NCBI GenBank assembly: GCA_041395165.1 | Contig: JAWLBA010000002.1 | Location: forward strand, 121,603-185,602 | DNA length: 64,000 nt | DNA from: JAIBCM01 sp041395165 | GTDB lineage: Bacteria; Verrucomicrobiota; Verrucomicrobiia; JADLBR01; JAIBCM01 | Direction of reading: 5' to 3' | Shown: positions 37,980 to 47,734 of the stretch, piece by piece | Layout of the letters: each line of letters opens with the position of its first letter | Numbering within the stretch: the stretch's first letter is position 1 | Translations under genes and position numbers: made by a program | Notes under the pieces: generated by a model | The model's input: the letters and a program-made list of their open reading frames with translations, nothing else | Told to the model about the DNA's origin: nothing | Databases searched by the model: none

Positions 37980-40734
37980 TTAGCTAAGGTTAGGATTTTT
38001 TTTGCTGAAAAACTTTAAGAAGGCTGGCAGGACGTAAAGGCTGGTGATGAGACACATGCCGACGCCTAGGGTCATGAGGAGGCCGAGGCTAGAGATGCCG
38101 CGATAGCTGGCTTGAATGAGAGAGCCAAATCCGAAAATGGTAGTGAGCGCGGAGAGCCAAACGGCTTTGCCGGTGCTGGTGTCGAAAAGGGTTTTGTTGG
38201 GATTTTCTTTGAATCGGTCAACGGCGTAAAGACCGTAGGCGACGCCAATACCAATGACGAGGGGAAGGGTGATGATGTTGGCTGGGTTAAATCGAAGATT
38301 AATGAGTCCCATGAGGCCCAAGGTCCAGAGGATGCCGAGACCAAGTGGGGTGAGGGTTAAAAGAAGAGATTTCAGGCTACGGAAATGCAAGAAAATGGCG
38401 ATGCAGATGACGGCGAGGGCATACCAAGCGGCTTGTTCGAAAGATCTTTTGAGCACGGCCAGGTATTCGTAGTTTTGAACGGGTGTGCCTGTGACTTGGG
38501 GGTCAATGGAGCGGAGTTCTTTGACGAAACGTTCGCTGGGTTCGCGATCCCAAACGTTTTCTTTGGGATAAATTTCTAAAAGAATTTTCCCTGTTTGGCC
38601 GATGTAGCGGTCTTTGAGTTGGGGCGGGATATCTGCTTCGGTGATGCCACGATCGGTTTCTTGCGAGGCTAGCCAGCGGAGGGCTTTTTGAATTTCTTGG
38701 AAAAGGGTGACTTGGTAAGCGTTGAGTCGTCGACCGAGTTCTTCTTGGTTTTGGCCTTTGAAAGCGTTTACAGCGCGTTGCAAGGCGGGGATGAGTTTGG
38801 CAAAGGTGGCTTGGGCGTCGCGGGCGCGTTTGGAGAGGAGGGTGTATTTGCGAGCTTGGTTTTCAGCTTCTCGTGATTGTTGTAAGAGTTGAGAAAGCTC
38901 GTGTTGGGCACGGACGACGTCTACTTTGTCGGAAATGTCGGTGTCGAGGTTGAGCTGTTTAAGTCGGGTTACAATGCGTCGGGCAACGGTTAGTTTTTCT
39001 TCTTGTTGGGTGGGCAAAACTTCGGTCAACGTCATGACGTTGAGAACGGTGGGCAGGGCTTTAAATTGATCGGCTTTTTGGCGTGCTTCCGTTAAGTTGG
39101 TGGCGGTGGAGACGGCGAAGATAACGGAGTTGGCTTGTGATGCGAGAAGTTCATGTTCGACACGAACGGATTCGAGCTTGGGATTTTGTAAATTCAAAAG
39201 GTTGTAATCAAAGCTGACTCGAAAAGCATAAAAGATGGCGAGGCCGATTAAGATGACTGTGCTTCCGACGACGAGGCCAGGATGTTGGGCGAAAGGTTGT
39301 TTGAGAAGAAAACCGGCTCGCCAGTGGTTGGGAGCGGTGGTTTGAGAAAGGTTTTTTCGGTTGCGATCTAAGATAGTTAAGAAAGCAGGAAAAACGAATA
39401 GAGTGGAGACCACGCAGAGGAGAATACCGGTGCCGGAGATGATGCCGAGTTCTGCCAGGCCAGAAAAATCGTTGAAGCACATAGTGTAAAAAGCGGCAGC
39501 GGTGGTGATAGCTCCGGTTAAAACGGCGTTACCGGTATGGCCTACGGCTTCTTGAATTGCTTCCAGGTAGGATAGGCCACGGCTGAGTTCTTCTCAACGC
39601 TGGGAGTTGGATGCTAAAATCGATTCCTAATCCCAAGATCATGGCGGCGAAGGCGTTGGAAATGATATTGAGATGGCCAACGGTTAAGACGGTAAAGCCA
39701 AATGTCCAAAGGGTGGCAATAATTAAGGTTGAGATAGCGAGAAAAGGACGTCCAAATTCGTGGTAAGAAAGTAAAAACAGAGCGGCGATGAGCACGAGAG
39801 TGATGACGGTGGCCCAAGCTACGCTTGTCATACTGCTTTCGATTTGGTCGGCATCTAAAACGGGTTCACCGGTGAGGCCGATGGTAATATCGGGGAATTG
39901 AGTGCGAGTTTGTGTGATGATGTCTCGGGTGAAGGCGATATTTTTGGCGTGTGGAGATAAAGCGGCTTCGTCTTTTTCTTTGGGGCGAAGCATCATGAGC
40001 CAGATTTTGCCTTGGTCGAAAGTGAGGTATTCATGTTCGGTTTTTAGTTTTTCCAGATCGCTTAGGTTGCCTTGCATACCCATGAGTCCGCCAACTGATG
40101 GGGCTTGTTTTTGATCAGTTTTGCCTTCGATTTGGTCGGCGAGAGTGTTGAGGCTGCCAACGAATTGTGTGACAAAAGGCTTGAATTCGTCCCAATTGGA
40201 TTCTTCGCGCAAAAATTTTTCATCGAACATGGCATTAGCGCGATTAAGCATGGTGTTGAGATCAAGAACGGGGGTATTGTTTTGAGCCATGAGTCCAATG
40301 AATTGGTTGAGGTTGGTTTCCATGGCTTGGAGTTCGGCGGTGGGGAGGAAGAGGAGAAAACGTTTTTCCAGGGTTGAAAAGTCGATGCGATAAAAAATTT
40401 TTTCGAATCGTTGGCTGTTTTCAAATTGTTTGGCCAGATGTTCTAGGCAGGCCTTATTTTGATTGGGATTGGGACCTTTGATGATGATGAGAAATTCATC
40501 ACCGACATTAAATTCTTTAACGTAGTTAAGATAATATTGATGAAAGATGGCGTCGTGGCGGATGAGATCATTGGGATTGGAAAGGTAGCCGAGGCGGGTA
40601 AGGGTAAGAAAGAGGCCTCCTGCTGCTAGAATAATAGCTAGGGTAAGGGTAAGCCAGGGAAATCGGCAACTTAAGAGTGCCAATTTTTTTAAGAGTCGTG
40701 TTTTAAGAGTTTGAAGGGGTGTCACTTCCATCAT
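37980..40734 (-). CDS. MMPL/RND-superfamily exporter, with a frameshift
   Basis: The reconstructed protein of about 917 residues has the RND layout. A first helix (about 20-40) precedes a large extracytoplasmic domain, a five-helix bundle containing L-G-I-D-F-S, a second extracytoplasmic domain with coiled-coil segments, and a final bundle with G-I-G-V-A-Y-G-L-Y-A-V-D-R-F. The two ORFs (40734-39529 and 39482-37980) meet at a frameshift near 39590-39600. Substrates of the family include lipids and hopanoids; none can be inferred here. The closest architecture I know is the HpnN/MMPL type. Confidence 0.82.
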
Positions 40735-40845
40735 AACTCAAGTAGGATTTAAAAGTTAGTCTATTGGCAAAATTTAACAACTCTTAACTTTAGAATTGAT
40801 TTTTAAATCTTTTTGGCTAGAAGGTTAAGTTTATTTTTTTAAATT

Positions 40846-41969
40846 ATGAATACCGCTTCTTCTTCCCGGTTGGCACGTCAAACTGCAGAAAAACTGATTG
40901 GTTCGCGCGCAGCACTTCAACGCACGCCGGCTCTGTTGGGTTTTGATGGGGTTGTGGCTCATCTTTATCATGTAGTGGACACTCGCAAATCGGCGACGGA
41001 ATTTACTCGTCTCAAAACATTAAAAGCATTTGGACAACGGGTGAGTACATCGGCAGGCAAGAGCGCTAATTTAGAAGTCGTGTCTATGGGAACCAAGGTT
41101 GGTGGGTATGGTCCAGTTATGGCTTTTGCCATGTCTTCTTTAGGTGTTCCAGTGACTTATTGTGGTATGACGGGCTATCCGAAAGTGCATCCTGTGTTTG
41201 CAGAGTTTTCTAAGCGGGCGAATGTTTTGGGGGTTGCGGAACCAGCTCTGACGGATGCATTGGAATTTGATGATGGAAAATTATTTCTCGGAAAGCATGC
41301 CAATGTGGGAGAGGTGACTTATGAAAATATTCGCAAGCGAATCGGGGAAACGACGTGGCGTAAGTTGTGGGATGCTGCGCGATTTGTGGCGATTAGTAAT
41401 TGGAGTATGTTGCCGCACTTGACGACGACGGTGAAGAAGTTGCAAGCGGATATTTTGGCCAAGCCTGCGGCGGTAAGAAAGATGCTCTTTTTTGATTTGG
41501 GCGATCCGGAAAAGCGATCGAATGTTGATATTTCTACTTATTTAAAATTAGTGGCTAAATTTCAGTCACATCATGATGTGACGGTCGGGTTTAGTGAGAA
41601 GGAGGCCTTGCAAGTTGCCAAGGCTTTGAATGTTAAGGCATCGGGCAAAGGGGAAAAGTTGGTTTTAGATTTAGCGGTGAAAATCAATAAAGCCTTAGGC
41701 ACCCATGGATGTGTGATTCATCCACGGCTTATGCTGTGGCCGCCGATTCGCAAGGAGCTACTGCAGTAGTTGCGGGACCTTACACGGCCAATCCTAAAAT
41801 TTCCACTGGTGCCGGTGATCATTTTAATGCCGGTTATTGCATTGGACGTTTGTTGGGTTGCGATTTGGCGCAATCGTTGCAACTAGGCGTGGCGACGAGC
41901 GGCTTTTTTGTTCGTCAAGCCATTAGCCCGAGCCGCGAGCAGTTGGTAAGATTTTTGCAGACGTTGTAA
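40846..41969 (+). CDS. PfkB-family carbohydrate kinase, with a frameshift
   Basis: This ribokinase-fold kinase phosphorylates a sugar or nucleoside. The first ORF has the N-terminal G-F-D-G-V-V and G-G-Y-G-P-V-M-A-F-A. The frame breaks at the CC at 41722-41723, and one added C joins V-I-H-P-T-A-Y-A-V-A-A-D-S. The second piece carries the catalytic anion-hole motif T-G-A-G-D-H-F-N-A-G-Y. The repaired protein has about 374 residues. Substrate is unknown. Confidence 0.85.
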
Positions 41970-41981
41970 CAAGCGAAAATC

Positions 41982-42845
41982 TTAATTCATTTGTCCAGTC
42001 CAGTGCCAGAATTTACCTTGGGTGAGGTTTGCTATTTCTCGGAGTAAATTTTCTTGTTGAGCGTCTAACAAAAAGCCGATGACGCTGATTTGTGTGCGAC
42101 TGTGGCTTTGGTGATAAAGATATTGCCATTGAGATCGAAAAATATCTTCCGAGGTGTTCGAGGCGCCGTCAGTTAATAAAAAAATGACATCGGGCCATTG
42201 TTGCAATGCCATCCCCAATCCTCCGACGATATCGGTTACTCCTCCTAGAGAAGTGTCACGATCTAAAAAATTGAAAGCTCTTTTTTTTATGGAGGCGGTG
42301 GCGGGTAAACATTGTGGTGAAAAAGAGGAAACGCGGTCGGCAAATAAAAGAATATTAAATTCTGCTTCTTCGGGTAGTTGAGTGATAGCGCGTTTGATTT
42401 CTTTTTTTGCGTAATCCAAGCGAGTTGAGCCATTGTCTACTGTTTCTAGCATGCTGCCAGAAACATCGAGAAGATAAACGAAACGAAATCCTTCGCTGGT
42501 AATGCCGAACAGTTGATCTTGAGCTTTTTCTGATTTTTGATCCGCAATCTGTTTTGAAATATTTTCTGACGGTTGAAGTGTTTTTGTTAGGTTTTGTAAA
42601 TTTGCTTGCGATATTTTTTTTGTTAGAGGATCGTTTTTTTGCGAGGAAGTGGAGGTGGAAGTTGAAAGAGTTTTTGATTGAGGTTTTTCCCAATTAGCCA
42701 ATTGCACCATTGCGATTTTTTCAAAGGTGTCGCCAGCTTTTTTATGAGAAAATTGCCAAAAAGAGTAACCGCTCAAAAAAAAGAAAAGGATGCCATGCAG
42801 CAGAGCGCTGATTCCGATTAGGCTCCAAAGTAAGTAAGGTTTCAT
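41982..42845 (-). CDS. Von Willebrand factor A domain protein with N-terminal anchor
   Basis: The 287-residue protein has a membrane helix near residues 8-27, a Lys/Ser/Thr/Gln-rich linker (30-110) and a VWA domain. The metal-binding MIDAS site is visible as L-L-D-V-S-G-S-M, with a later T-D-G-A-S-N-T. The linker and VWA face the periplasm if the helix acts as a signal anchor. The gene diverges from comM. No MoxR gene is adjacent, so its partner is unknown. Confidence 0.78.
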   Translation of the reverse strand: MKPYLLWSLIGISALLHGILFFFLSGYSFWQFSHKKAGDTFEKIAMVQLANWEKPQSKTLSTSTSTSSQKNDPLTKKISQANLQNLTKTLQPSENISKQIADQKSEKAQDQLFGITSEGFRFVYLLDVSGSMLETVDNGSTRLDYAKKEIKRAITQLPEEAEFNILLFADRVSSFSPQCLPATASIKKRAFNFLDRDTSLGGVTDIVGGLGMALQQWPDVIFLLTDGASNTSEDIFRSQWQYLYHQSHSRTQISVIGFLLDAQQENLLREIANLTQGKFWHWTGQMN

Positions 42846-42894
42846 TAAAAGATAAAACTCGCCACTTTTTTACTCTTTATTAGACTTAACTTCT

Positions 42895-44424
42895 ATGGTC
42901 GCCAAGGTTTTAAGTGCAGCTACCTGTGGCGTAGACGCAGTTCCCGTTGAAATTGAAGTCAACGAGGGGCGAGGTTTATTGGCTGTTGTCGTAGTAGGTT
43001 TGCCCGACACAGGTGTGAAGGAAAGTCGCGATCGCGTGAAAACGGCTTTGGAAAATAGTGGGTTCAAATTTCCTTTAGGTCGCACGACGATTAATCTCGC
43101 ACCTGCTGATTTGAAAAAGGAAGGGCCTAGTTTTGATTTACCTATGGCGCTTGGCATTTTAGCGGCTAGTGGCCAGCTCGAAACGCAGCGTTTGCAGGAT
43201 TATTACATTGTGGGAGAGTTGGCGTTGAATGGCGCGATTCGTTCGGTGCGAGGTGTTTTGTCCATTGCTTTGGAGGCGCGTCGACGTGGATTGAAGGGAG
43301 TAATCGTTCCTGAGGAAAATGCCGTTGAAGCGGCGGTGGTAGAAGGAATTGAAGCCGTTCCGGTAAAGAATTTACGTCAAACGGTGGAATGGCTTTTGGG
43401 AAAAACTGAGCTTTTGCCGCAACAGATTGATTTATCAAATTTTTTTCACAATCATCATCATGATGTGGATTTTAGCGAGGTGAAAGGGCAGCAACACGTT
43501 AAACGTGCTTTAGAAATTGCGGCTGCGGGTGGCCATAATTGTTTGATGGTAGGACCGCCGGGTTCTGGAAAATCGATGTTGGCAAAACGGTTGCCTACGA
43601 TTTTACCGCCATTGACTTTGGATGAAGCTTTGGAGACGACTAAAATTCATAGCATTGCGGGATTGTTGAATGATCAAAATTCTTTTGTAAGAAAGCGGCC
43701 ATTTCGCGCGCCGCATCATACGATTTCGGATGTGGGACTGGTGGGCGGTGGTGCAGATCCTTCGCCAGGCGAAATCAGTTTGGCGCATCATGGCGTGCTT
43801 TTTTTGGATGAGTTACCGGAGTTTAAACGGTTTGTGCTCGAGGTGATGCGTCAGCCTCTCGAAGAAGGCAAGATTACTATTTCGCGCGCTGCGGGTTCGA
43901 TGACTTTTCCCGCCCAAATTATGTTGGTGGCGGCTATGAATCCCACTCCGGATGGAAAATCGATTCAAGATTCTAAATCAACGCCCAATGAAATTCGGCG
44001 TTATTTAGCAAAAATATCAGGGCCACTTTTGGATCGCATCGATTTGCATGTGGAAGTGAGTGCGGTAAAAATATCTGATTTATCGCAACGTTCTGAGCCT
44101 GCCGAATCTTCTGCGGCGGTGCGTCAGCGGGTGCAACAAGCGCGTCAAAAACAACATGAGCGATTTTCTAAGATAAAGAAAAAATTAGCCTGTAATGCTC
44201 AAATGGGTGCTAGAGAATTACGTCAATTTTGTTTGTTGGATTCGCAAAGTGAAGAGTTATTAAAAAATGCGATGATGGATATGAATCTTTCGGCGCGTGC
44301 TTATGATCGTATTTTAAAAGTTGCGCGTACGATTGCCGATTTGGCTGATGTCGAATCGATTCATCAAGATCATTTATTTGAGGCGTTGCAATATCGTTCT
44401 TTGGATCGCGAGCTTTTTAGCTAA
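42895..44424 (+). CDS. comM: ComM/YifB Mg-chelatase-like AAA+ ATPase
   Basis: ComM helicase promotes branch migration in natural transformation. The 509-residue protein has an N-terminal ChlI-type domain (L-P-D-T-G-V-K-E-S-R-D-R-V) and Walker A G-P-P-G-S-G-K-S-M-L-A-K-R-L-P near residue 222. L-F-L-D-E-L-P-E-F (Walker B, near 302) and a C-terminal Mg_chelatase_C domain ending S-L-D-R-E-L-F follow. Whether this organism takes up DNA cannot be judged from this gene alone, because the family is broadly distributed. Confidence 0.93.
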   Translation: MVAKVLSAATCGVDAVPVEIEVNEGRGLLAVVVVGLPDTGVKESRDRVKTALENSGFKFPLGRTTINLAPADLKKEGPSFDLPMALGILAASGQLETQRLQDYYIVGELALNGAIRSVRGVLSIALEARRRGLKGVIVPEENAVEAAVVEGIEAVPVKNLRQTVEWLLGKTELLPQQIDLSNFFHNHHHDVDFSEVKGQQHVKRALEIAAAGGHNCLMVGPPGSGKSMLAKRLPTILPPLTLDEALETTKIHSIAGLLNDQNSFVRKRPFRAPHHTISDVGLVGGGADPSPGEISLAHHGVLFLDELPEFKRFVLEVMRQPLEEGKITISRAAGSMTFPAQIMLVAAMNPTPDGKSIQDSKSTPNEIRRYLAKISGPLLDRIDLHVEVSAVKISDLSQRSEPAESSAAVRQRVQQARQKQHERFSKIKKKLACNAQMGARELRQFCLLDSQSEELLKNAMMDMNLSARAYDRILKVARTIADLADVESIHQDHLFEALQYRSLDRELFS

Positions 44425-44429
44425 AATTT

Positions 44430-45398
44430 TTATGAACGCGGTCGAAAAGTAGAGGTGTTGGCAAGTTTTTCCCAAAGCGTTTTTTCTTCAGGAGTTAATG
44501 ATGCAGGTATTTGAATTGTAACGATGGCAAAAAGATCGCCACGTTGGTTTTGACGATTTGGCAATCCACGCCCGCGCAAGCGAAGTTTTTGCCCTGAACT
44601 CATACCAGGTTTAATTTTTACCGTGACGGGAGATTCTAAGGTGGGAACGGAAATGCTTGTGCCAAGGGCGGCTTCCCAGGGTGCGAGATCGAGTTCGAAA
44701 TAAAGATCTTGTCCGCGAACAGTGAAGTCGGGGTGCTTTTCGAGTTTAACGCGGAGATAAAGATCACCTGCTGTACCGCGACCCATGCCGGGGTTGCCAC
44801 GGCCTGCTACTTTGATGAGTTGGCCTTCCTGGATTCCTGTCGGGATGCGCACTTGCAAGGTTTGGGTTTGGGTTTGACCCGTTCGCGGATTGGTGGTGCG
44901 AAGGGTGATAGGTCTTACCGAACCTTGAAACACTTCATTTAATGTGACCATGAGCACGCCTTCGATGTCGCCTCCGCGTTGTGAACCGGCTGCTTGTCGA
45001 GAATGTCCCCCACCAAAAGCGCCAAACATATCACCTGCGCGGCCACCAAAGAAAGTTTCAAAAAAATCGCTGAAACCCGTGCCGCCAAAGTTAAATTCGA
45101 AATCGCCGTCAGTAGCTGAGCGATGGCCGCTACCCTGCCAACCGGGAGGTGGTGTGAAGCCACCGGCTTGATTCCAGTTTGCTCCTAAAGTGTCGTATTT
45201 TTTTCGTTTTTCCGGGTCGCTTAAAACTTCGTAAGCTTCGTTGATTTCTTTGAATTTGGCTTCGGCTTCAGTTTTGTTTTTGGCAACGTCGGGATGGTGT
45301 TGACGCGCGAGTTTACGAAACGCTTTTTTGATTTCGTCGTCGCCAGCGGTTTTGGAAACGCCCAAAATTTGGTAGTAATCTTTAAATTGAACAGACAT
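44430..45398 (-). CDS. DnaJ-family co-chaperone (CbpA/type B)
   Basis: The J domain (1-70) has the H-P-D motif at residues 35-37. A Gly/Phe-rich linker and two beta-barrel client-binding domains (about 120-320) follow. There is no CxxCxGxG zinc-finger block, so it is the type B (CbpA/DnaJB) kind. It stimulates DnaK ATP hydrolysis. Hsp20 lies upstream on the same strand but a terminator separates them. Confidence 0.92.
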   Translation of the reverse strand: MSVQFKDYYQILGVSKTAGDDEIKKAFRKLARQHHPDVAKNKTEAEAKFKEINEAYEVLSDPEKRKKYDTLGANWNQAGGFTPPPGWQGSGHRSATDGDFEFNFGGTGFSDFFETFFGGRAGDMFGAFGGGHSRQAAGSQRGGDIEGVLMVTLNEVFQGSVRPITLRTTNPRTGQTQTQTLQVRIPTGIQEGQLIKVAGRGNPGMGRGTAGDLYLRVKLEKHPDFTVRGQDLYFELDLAPWEAALGTSISVPTLESPVTVKIKPGMSSGQKLRLRGRGLPNRQNQRGDLFAIVTIQIPASLTPEEKTLWEKLANTSTFRPRS

Positions 45399-45442
45399 GT
45401 ATTACTTTTCGTTTTAGCTGAAAAAGAGAAAAAACGCAAAAA

Positions 45443-45472
45443 AATCAGGCGCGCTTTTTTACGCGCCTGATT
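45443..45472 (-). terminator. Rho-independent terminator after hsp20
   Basis: An 11-bp perfect stem (AATCAGGCGCG against CGCGCCTGATT) surrounds an eight-base loop. On the minus strand it is followed by a T-rich run. It lies between the hsp20 stop and the DnaJ-family gene, so the two are largely separate transcripts. Confidence 0.88.
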
Positions 45473-45496
45473 CCAGGTAAAAAATGAAACGCTACT

Positions 45497-45958
45497 TTAT
45501 TGAACTTTTACTTCAATTTCTTGCGGTTTAGCTTTCTCGCTTTTTGGTAAATGCACTTTTAATACGCCTTCCTTAAAGTCAGCGACGATTTTGCTGGCCT
45601 CGGCATCTTCTGGTAGTGCAAACGATCGTATGAAATTTCCATAGAAACGTTCGATACGATGATAGCGTTTGTTTTTTTCTTTCTTTTCAAAAGAACGTTC
45701 TCCTGTGATGCACAGTGAGCCATTTTCCACAGTGACTTTGACATTTTCTTTTTTTATCTCAGGTAGTTCTGCAGTGATGATATATTCTTTCTCATCTTCT
45801 GAGATATCCACCAAAGGCATCCACTGCGAAATGGCTCGTGTGTCGTCGTCACCTTCACTGAGTGAAAGTTGTAAAGGAGTCCTGCCGAAAAAAGAAGAAA
45901 GTCTATTTTGAAAACCTTCCAGCTCTCGGAAAGGATCCCAGTTAATTAAGCTTTTCAT
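45497..45958 (-). CDS. Small heat-shock protein (Hsp20/alpha-crystallin)
   Basis: This ATP-independent holdase prevents aggregation of unfolding proteins. The 153-residue protein has an N-terminal F-R-E-L-E-G-F-Q-N-R arm and an alpha-crystallin domain (about 45-135). The latter shows T-A-E-L-P-E-I-K-K-E-N, L-C-I-T-G-E-R and S-F-A-L-P-E-D-A. A C-terminal S-K/P-K-x-I/V-E-type tail ends it. A strong AGGAG ribosome-binding site lies six bases upstream of the ATG. Upstream regulatory features are listed separately. Confidence 0.94.
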   Translation of the reverse strand: MKSLINWDPFRELEGFQNRLSSFFGRTPLQLSLSEGDDDTRAISQWMPLVDISEDEKEYIITAELPEIKKENVKVTVENGSLCITGERSFEKKEKNKRYHRIERFYGNFIRSFALPEDAEASKIVADFKEGVLKVHLPKSEKAKPQEIEVKVQ

Positions 45959-45974
45959 ATAACTCCTTTTCTTA

Positions 45975-46011
45975 GGCGACCTCTTATTGTTTTTGCCTTT
46001 CTTCGGTCGCC
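45975..46011 (-). promoter_or_regulatory. Hairpin in the hsp20 leader
   Basis: GGCGACC and GGTCGCC pair over a 23-base loop in the leader, ending about ten bases before the AGGAG site. It may stabilise the leader or act in temperature response, but it does not itself cover the ribosome-binding site, so a thermometer role is only a guess. Confidence 0.45.
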
Positions 46012-46052
46012 ATTGAAGTTAGGCAAATATCTCTAACTATATTATAGAATTA

Positions 46053-46068
46053 AGCAGGAATAATGCCA
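46053..46068 (-). promoter_or_regulatory. Possible sigma-54 type -24/-12 promoter of hsp20
   Basis: On the minus strand TGGCATTATTCCTGCT matches the sigma-54 pattern, with GG at -24 and GC at -12 at the required spacing of ten bases between the pairs. A TATAAT box also lies just downstream (46041-46046), so an ordinary sigma-70 promoter is an alternative. No activator site was identified. Confidence 0.35.
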
Positions 46069-46340
46069 GTTCTGGCGAGATGGTGTTAATTTCATTAATG
46101 TTTTATTATTAGTTATTTAAGAAATACTAATGAAAGCATTTAAAGAGCTATAATAGGGTCATTTTGTCTCTATATTATTTTTATGGCTGAGGCCAGTTCA
46201 AACTACTTCAAATGCATAAGATTGAAGGAAAACTATTTTTTAAAAAAAATCAATTCGAGACAAAAATTCACGGTGTAAATTTTTTGTAAAACCCATCTGA
46301 TTTTCTTGCTAATTAAAAAAAGCTTTTTTAGATTTCTCGC
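46069..46340. other. Intergenic region upstream of the LysM lipoprotein
   Basis: This is AT-rich and contains no ORF or RNA gene that I can support. The promoters for the divergent hsp20 and LysM genes must lie here or just to the left. An ATTAAAAAAAGCTTTTTT stretch precedes the lipoprotein start. Confidence 0.35.
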
Positions 46341-46724
46341 ATGACTAAATATTTTTTTCTCTCCTTGGCAGGTGTTTTGATTCTTAATGGTTGTGCTTCT
46401 TCGAATAAAGATACTGCGCAAAATGATTTGCCGGACCCGGTGACCGATTATCCTTATGATGTTGCGTCTACTGATTCTTACGACACTAGCAACGATTATC
46501 CTCCCGTCGATACCACTGATGTTACAACCATGAATGATATGGGAAATGATACGTCTACTGATACAGATTCTGTTCCGTCGACAATGGATTACAAGGTAAA
46601 AGCCGGTGATTCGTTGTGGCGGATTGCTAACCAGAACAACACCACCGTGGCAAAATTAAAAAAGATTAATCATCTTTCCTCAGACAGAATTAAGATCGGC
46701 CAAATCTTGCAAGTGCCGCAATAA
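46341..46724 (+). CDS. LysM-domain lipoprotein
   Basis: A signal peptide ends in the lipobox L-I-L-N-G-C (cysteine at residue 18). A polar linker rich in Asp, Thr and Tyr (about 20-80) leads to a single C-terminal LysM module (about 83-126), with Y-K-V-K-A-G-D-S-L-W-R-I-A and I-K-I-G-Q-I-L-Q-V-P. LysM binds N-acetylglucosamine of peptidoglycan, so this is probably a wall-tethering envelope protein. It is monocistronic as far as seen. Confidence 0.9.
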   Translation: MTKYFFLSLAGVLILNGCASSNKDTAQNDLPDPVTDYPYDVASTDSYDTSNDYPPVDTTDVTTMNDMGNDTSTDTDSVPSTMDYKVKAGDSLWRIANQNNTTVAKLKKINHLSSDRIKIGQILQVPQ

Positions 46725-46765
46725 TTTTTTTCAATAAAAATTATCATCATTAATCGATTTCGGTC

Positions 46766-47734
46766 ATGAAACGAATCGATGCACATGTTCATCTTCTTGG
46801 CGATAAGTCAGGAGGTAACGGATGTCAATTTTCGCCCGGCTGGCGTTTGCCCATGGTTAATTGGATGTTGCATCATTTGGGATTGCAACCGTTAAGGAAA
46901 ATTAAAAATTTAGATCAACAATATATTGAGCGTTTGTTGGAGTTGGTGAGAACTTCCAGCCTCGATGCGATTGTGATTTTGGCGCATGACCATGTTTATG
47001 ATGAGCAGGGAAAAAGAATTGATCTGAAAAATAATTATCACATTCCCAATTCTTACGTTTTACAACTCGCGAAAAAGTATTCTGAATTTTTACCGGCTAT
47101 TTCGATTCATCCGGCTCGAGCCGATGCTCTCGAAGAGTTGGACCGATGTTTAGATGGTGGAGCAGCGATGATGAAAATTTTGCCGAACTGTCACAATATT
47201 AATTGTAACGATCTGCGTTATAAAAATTTTTGGGAACGCATGGCGCAAGCGCGTTTGCCCTTACTGGCTCACACGGGAGGCGAACATACGCTGCCTATTT
47301 TGAATAAAAAATATGCTGATCCCGAAGTTTTGCGTCTTCCTTTAGAGTGTGGTGTGAATGTGATTGCGGCGCACTCTGCTACAAAAAGCGGTTTGTTTGA
47401 TCCGAATTATTTGAAAAAATTAGTTTCTCTCATAGCGCAATATCCCAATTTGTATGCCGACAATAGCGCGTTTAATATTCCTTTTCGTAGTCGTTATTTT
47501 AAGCAAGCTTTGGAATCGCCTTTAGTCGAGCGTATGGTTCATGGTAGCGATTTTCCTGTGTTGATTTATGGTCATTGGGCGTGGATGCGAGGTTTAATCG
47601 ATTGGCAAACATTTCGCCAATGGCAAAATCAGACAAATGTATTGGAGCGCGATTATCAAATTAAAAAAGCGATTGGGTTTCCTGAGGAAACATTTACGCG
47701 AATGAATCATTTGCTTCGATCGGCTACAGGTTAA
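46766..47734 (+). CDS. Amidohydrolase-family (TIM-barrel) protein
   Basis: The 322-residue protein opens with the metal-binding I-D-A-H-V-H-L. Later residues typical of amidohydrolase 2 members are present: a histidine in L-A-H-T-G-G-E-H, one in A-A-H-S-A-T and an aspartate in H-G-S-D-F-P. Such proteins hydrolyse or decarboxylate small cyclic substrates; the substrate is unknown. It has no signal peptide. Its end overlaps the convergent gene downstream by four bases. Confidence 0.82.
   Translation: MKRIDAHVHLLGDKSGGNGCQFSPGWRLPMVNWMLHHLGLQPLRKIKNLDQQYIERLLELVRTSSLDAIVILAHDHVYDEQGKRIDLKNNYHIPNSYVLQLAKKYSEFLPAISIHPARADALEELDRCLDGGAAMMKILPNCHNINCNDLRYKNFWERMAQARLPLLAHTGGEHTLPILNKKYADPEVLRLPLECGVNVIAAHSATKSGLFDPNYLKKLVSLIAQYPNLYADNSAFNIPFRSRYFKQALESPLVERMVHGSDFPVLIYGHWAWMRGLIDWQTFRQWQNQTNVLERDYQIKKAIGFPEETFTRMNHLLRSATG

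Noticed and set aside
38112..38876. Plus-strand ORFs across the MMPL gene
   Set aside because: They are shadows of the minus-strand coding frame, with no ribosome-binding sites and skewed Gly/Glu/Phe composition.
45959..46340. CIRCE operator upstream of hsp20
   Set aside because: The TTAGCACTC-N9-GAGTGCTAA repeat is not present.
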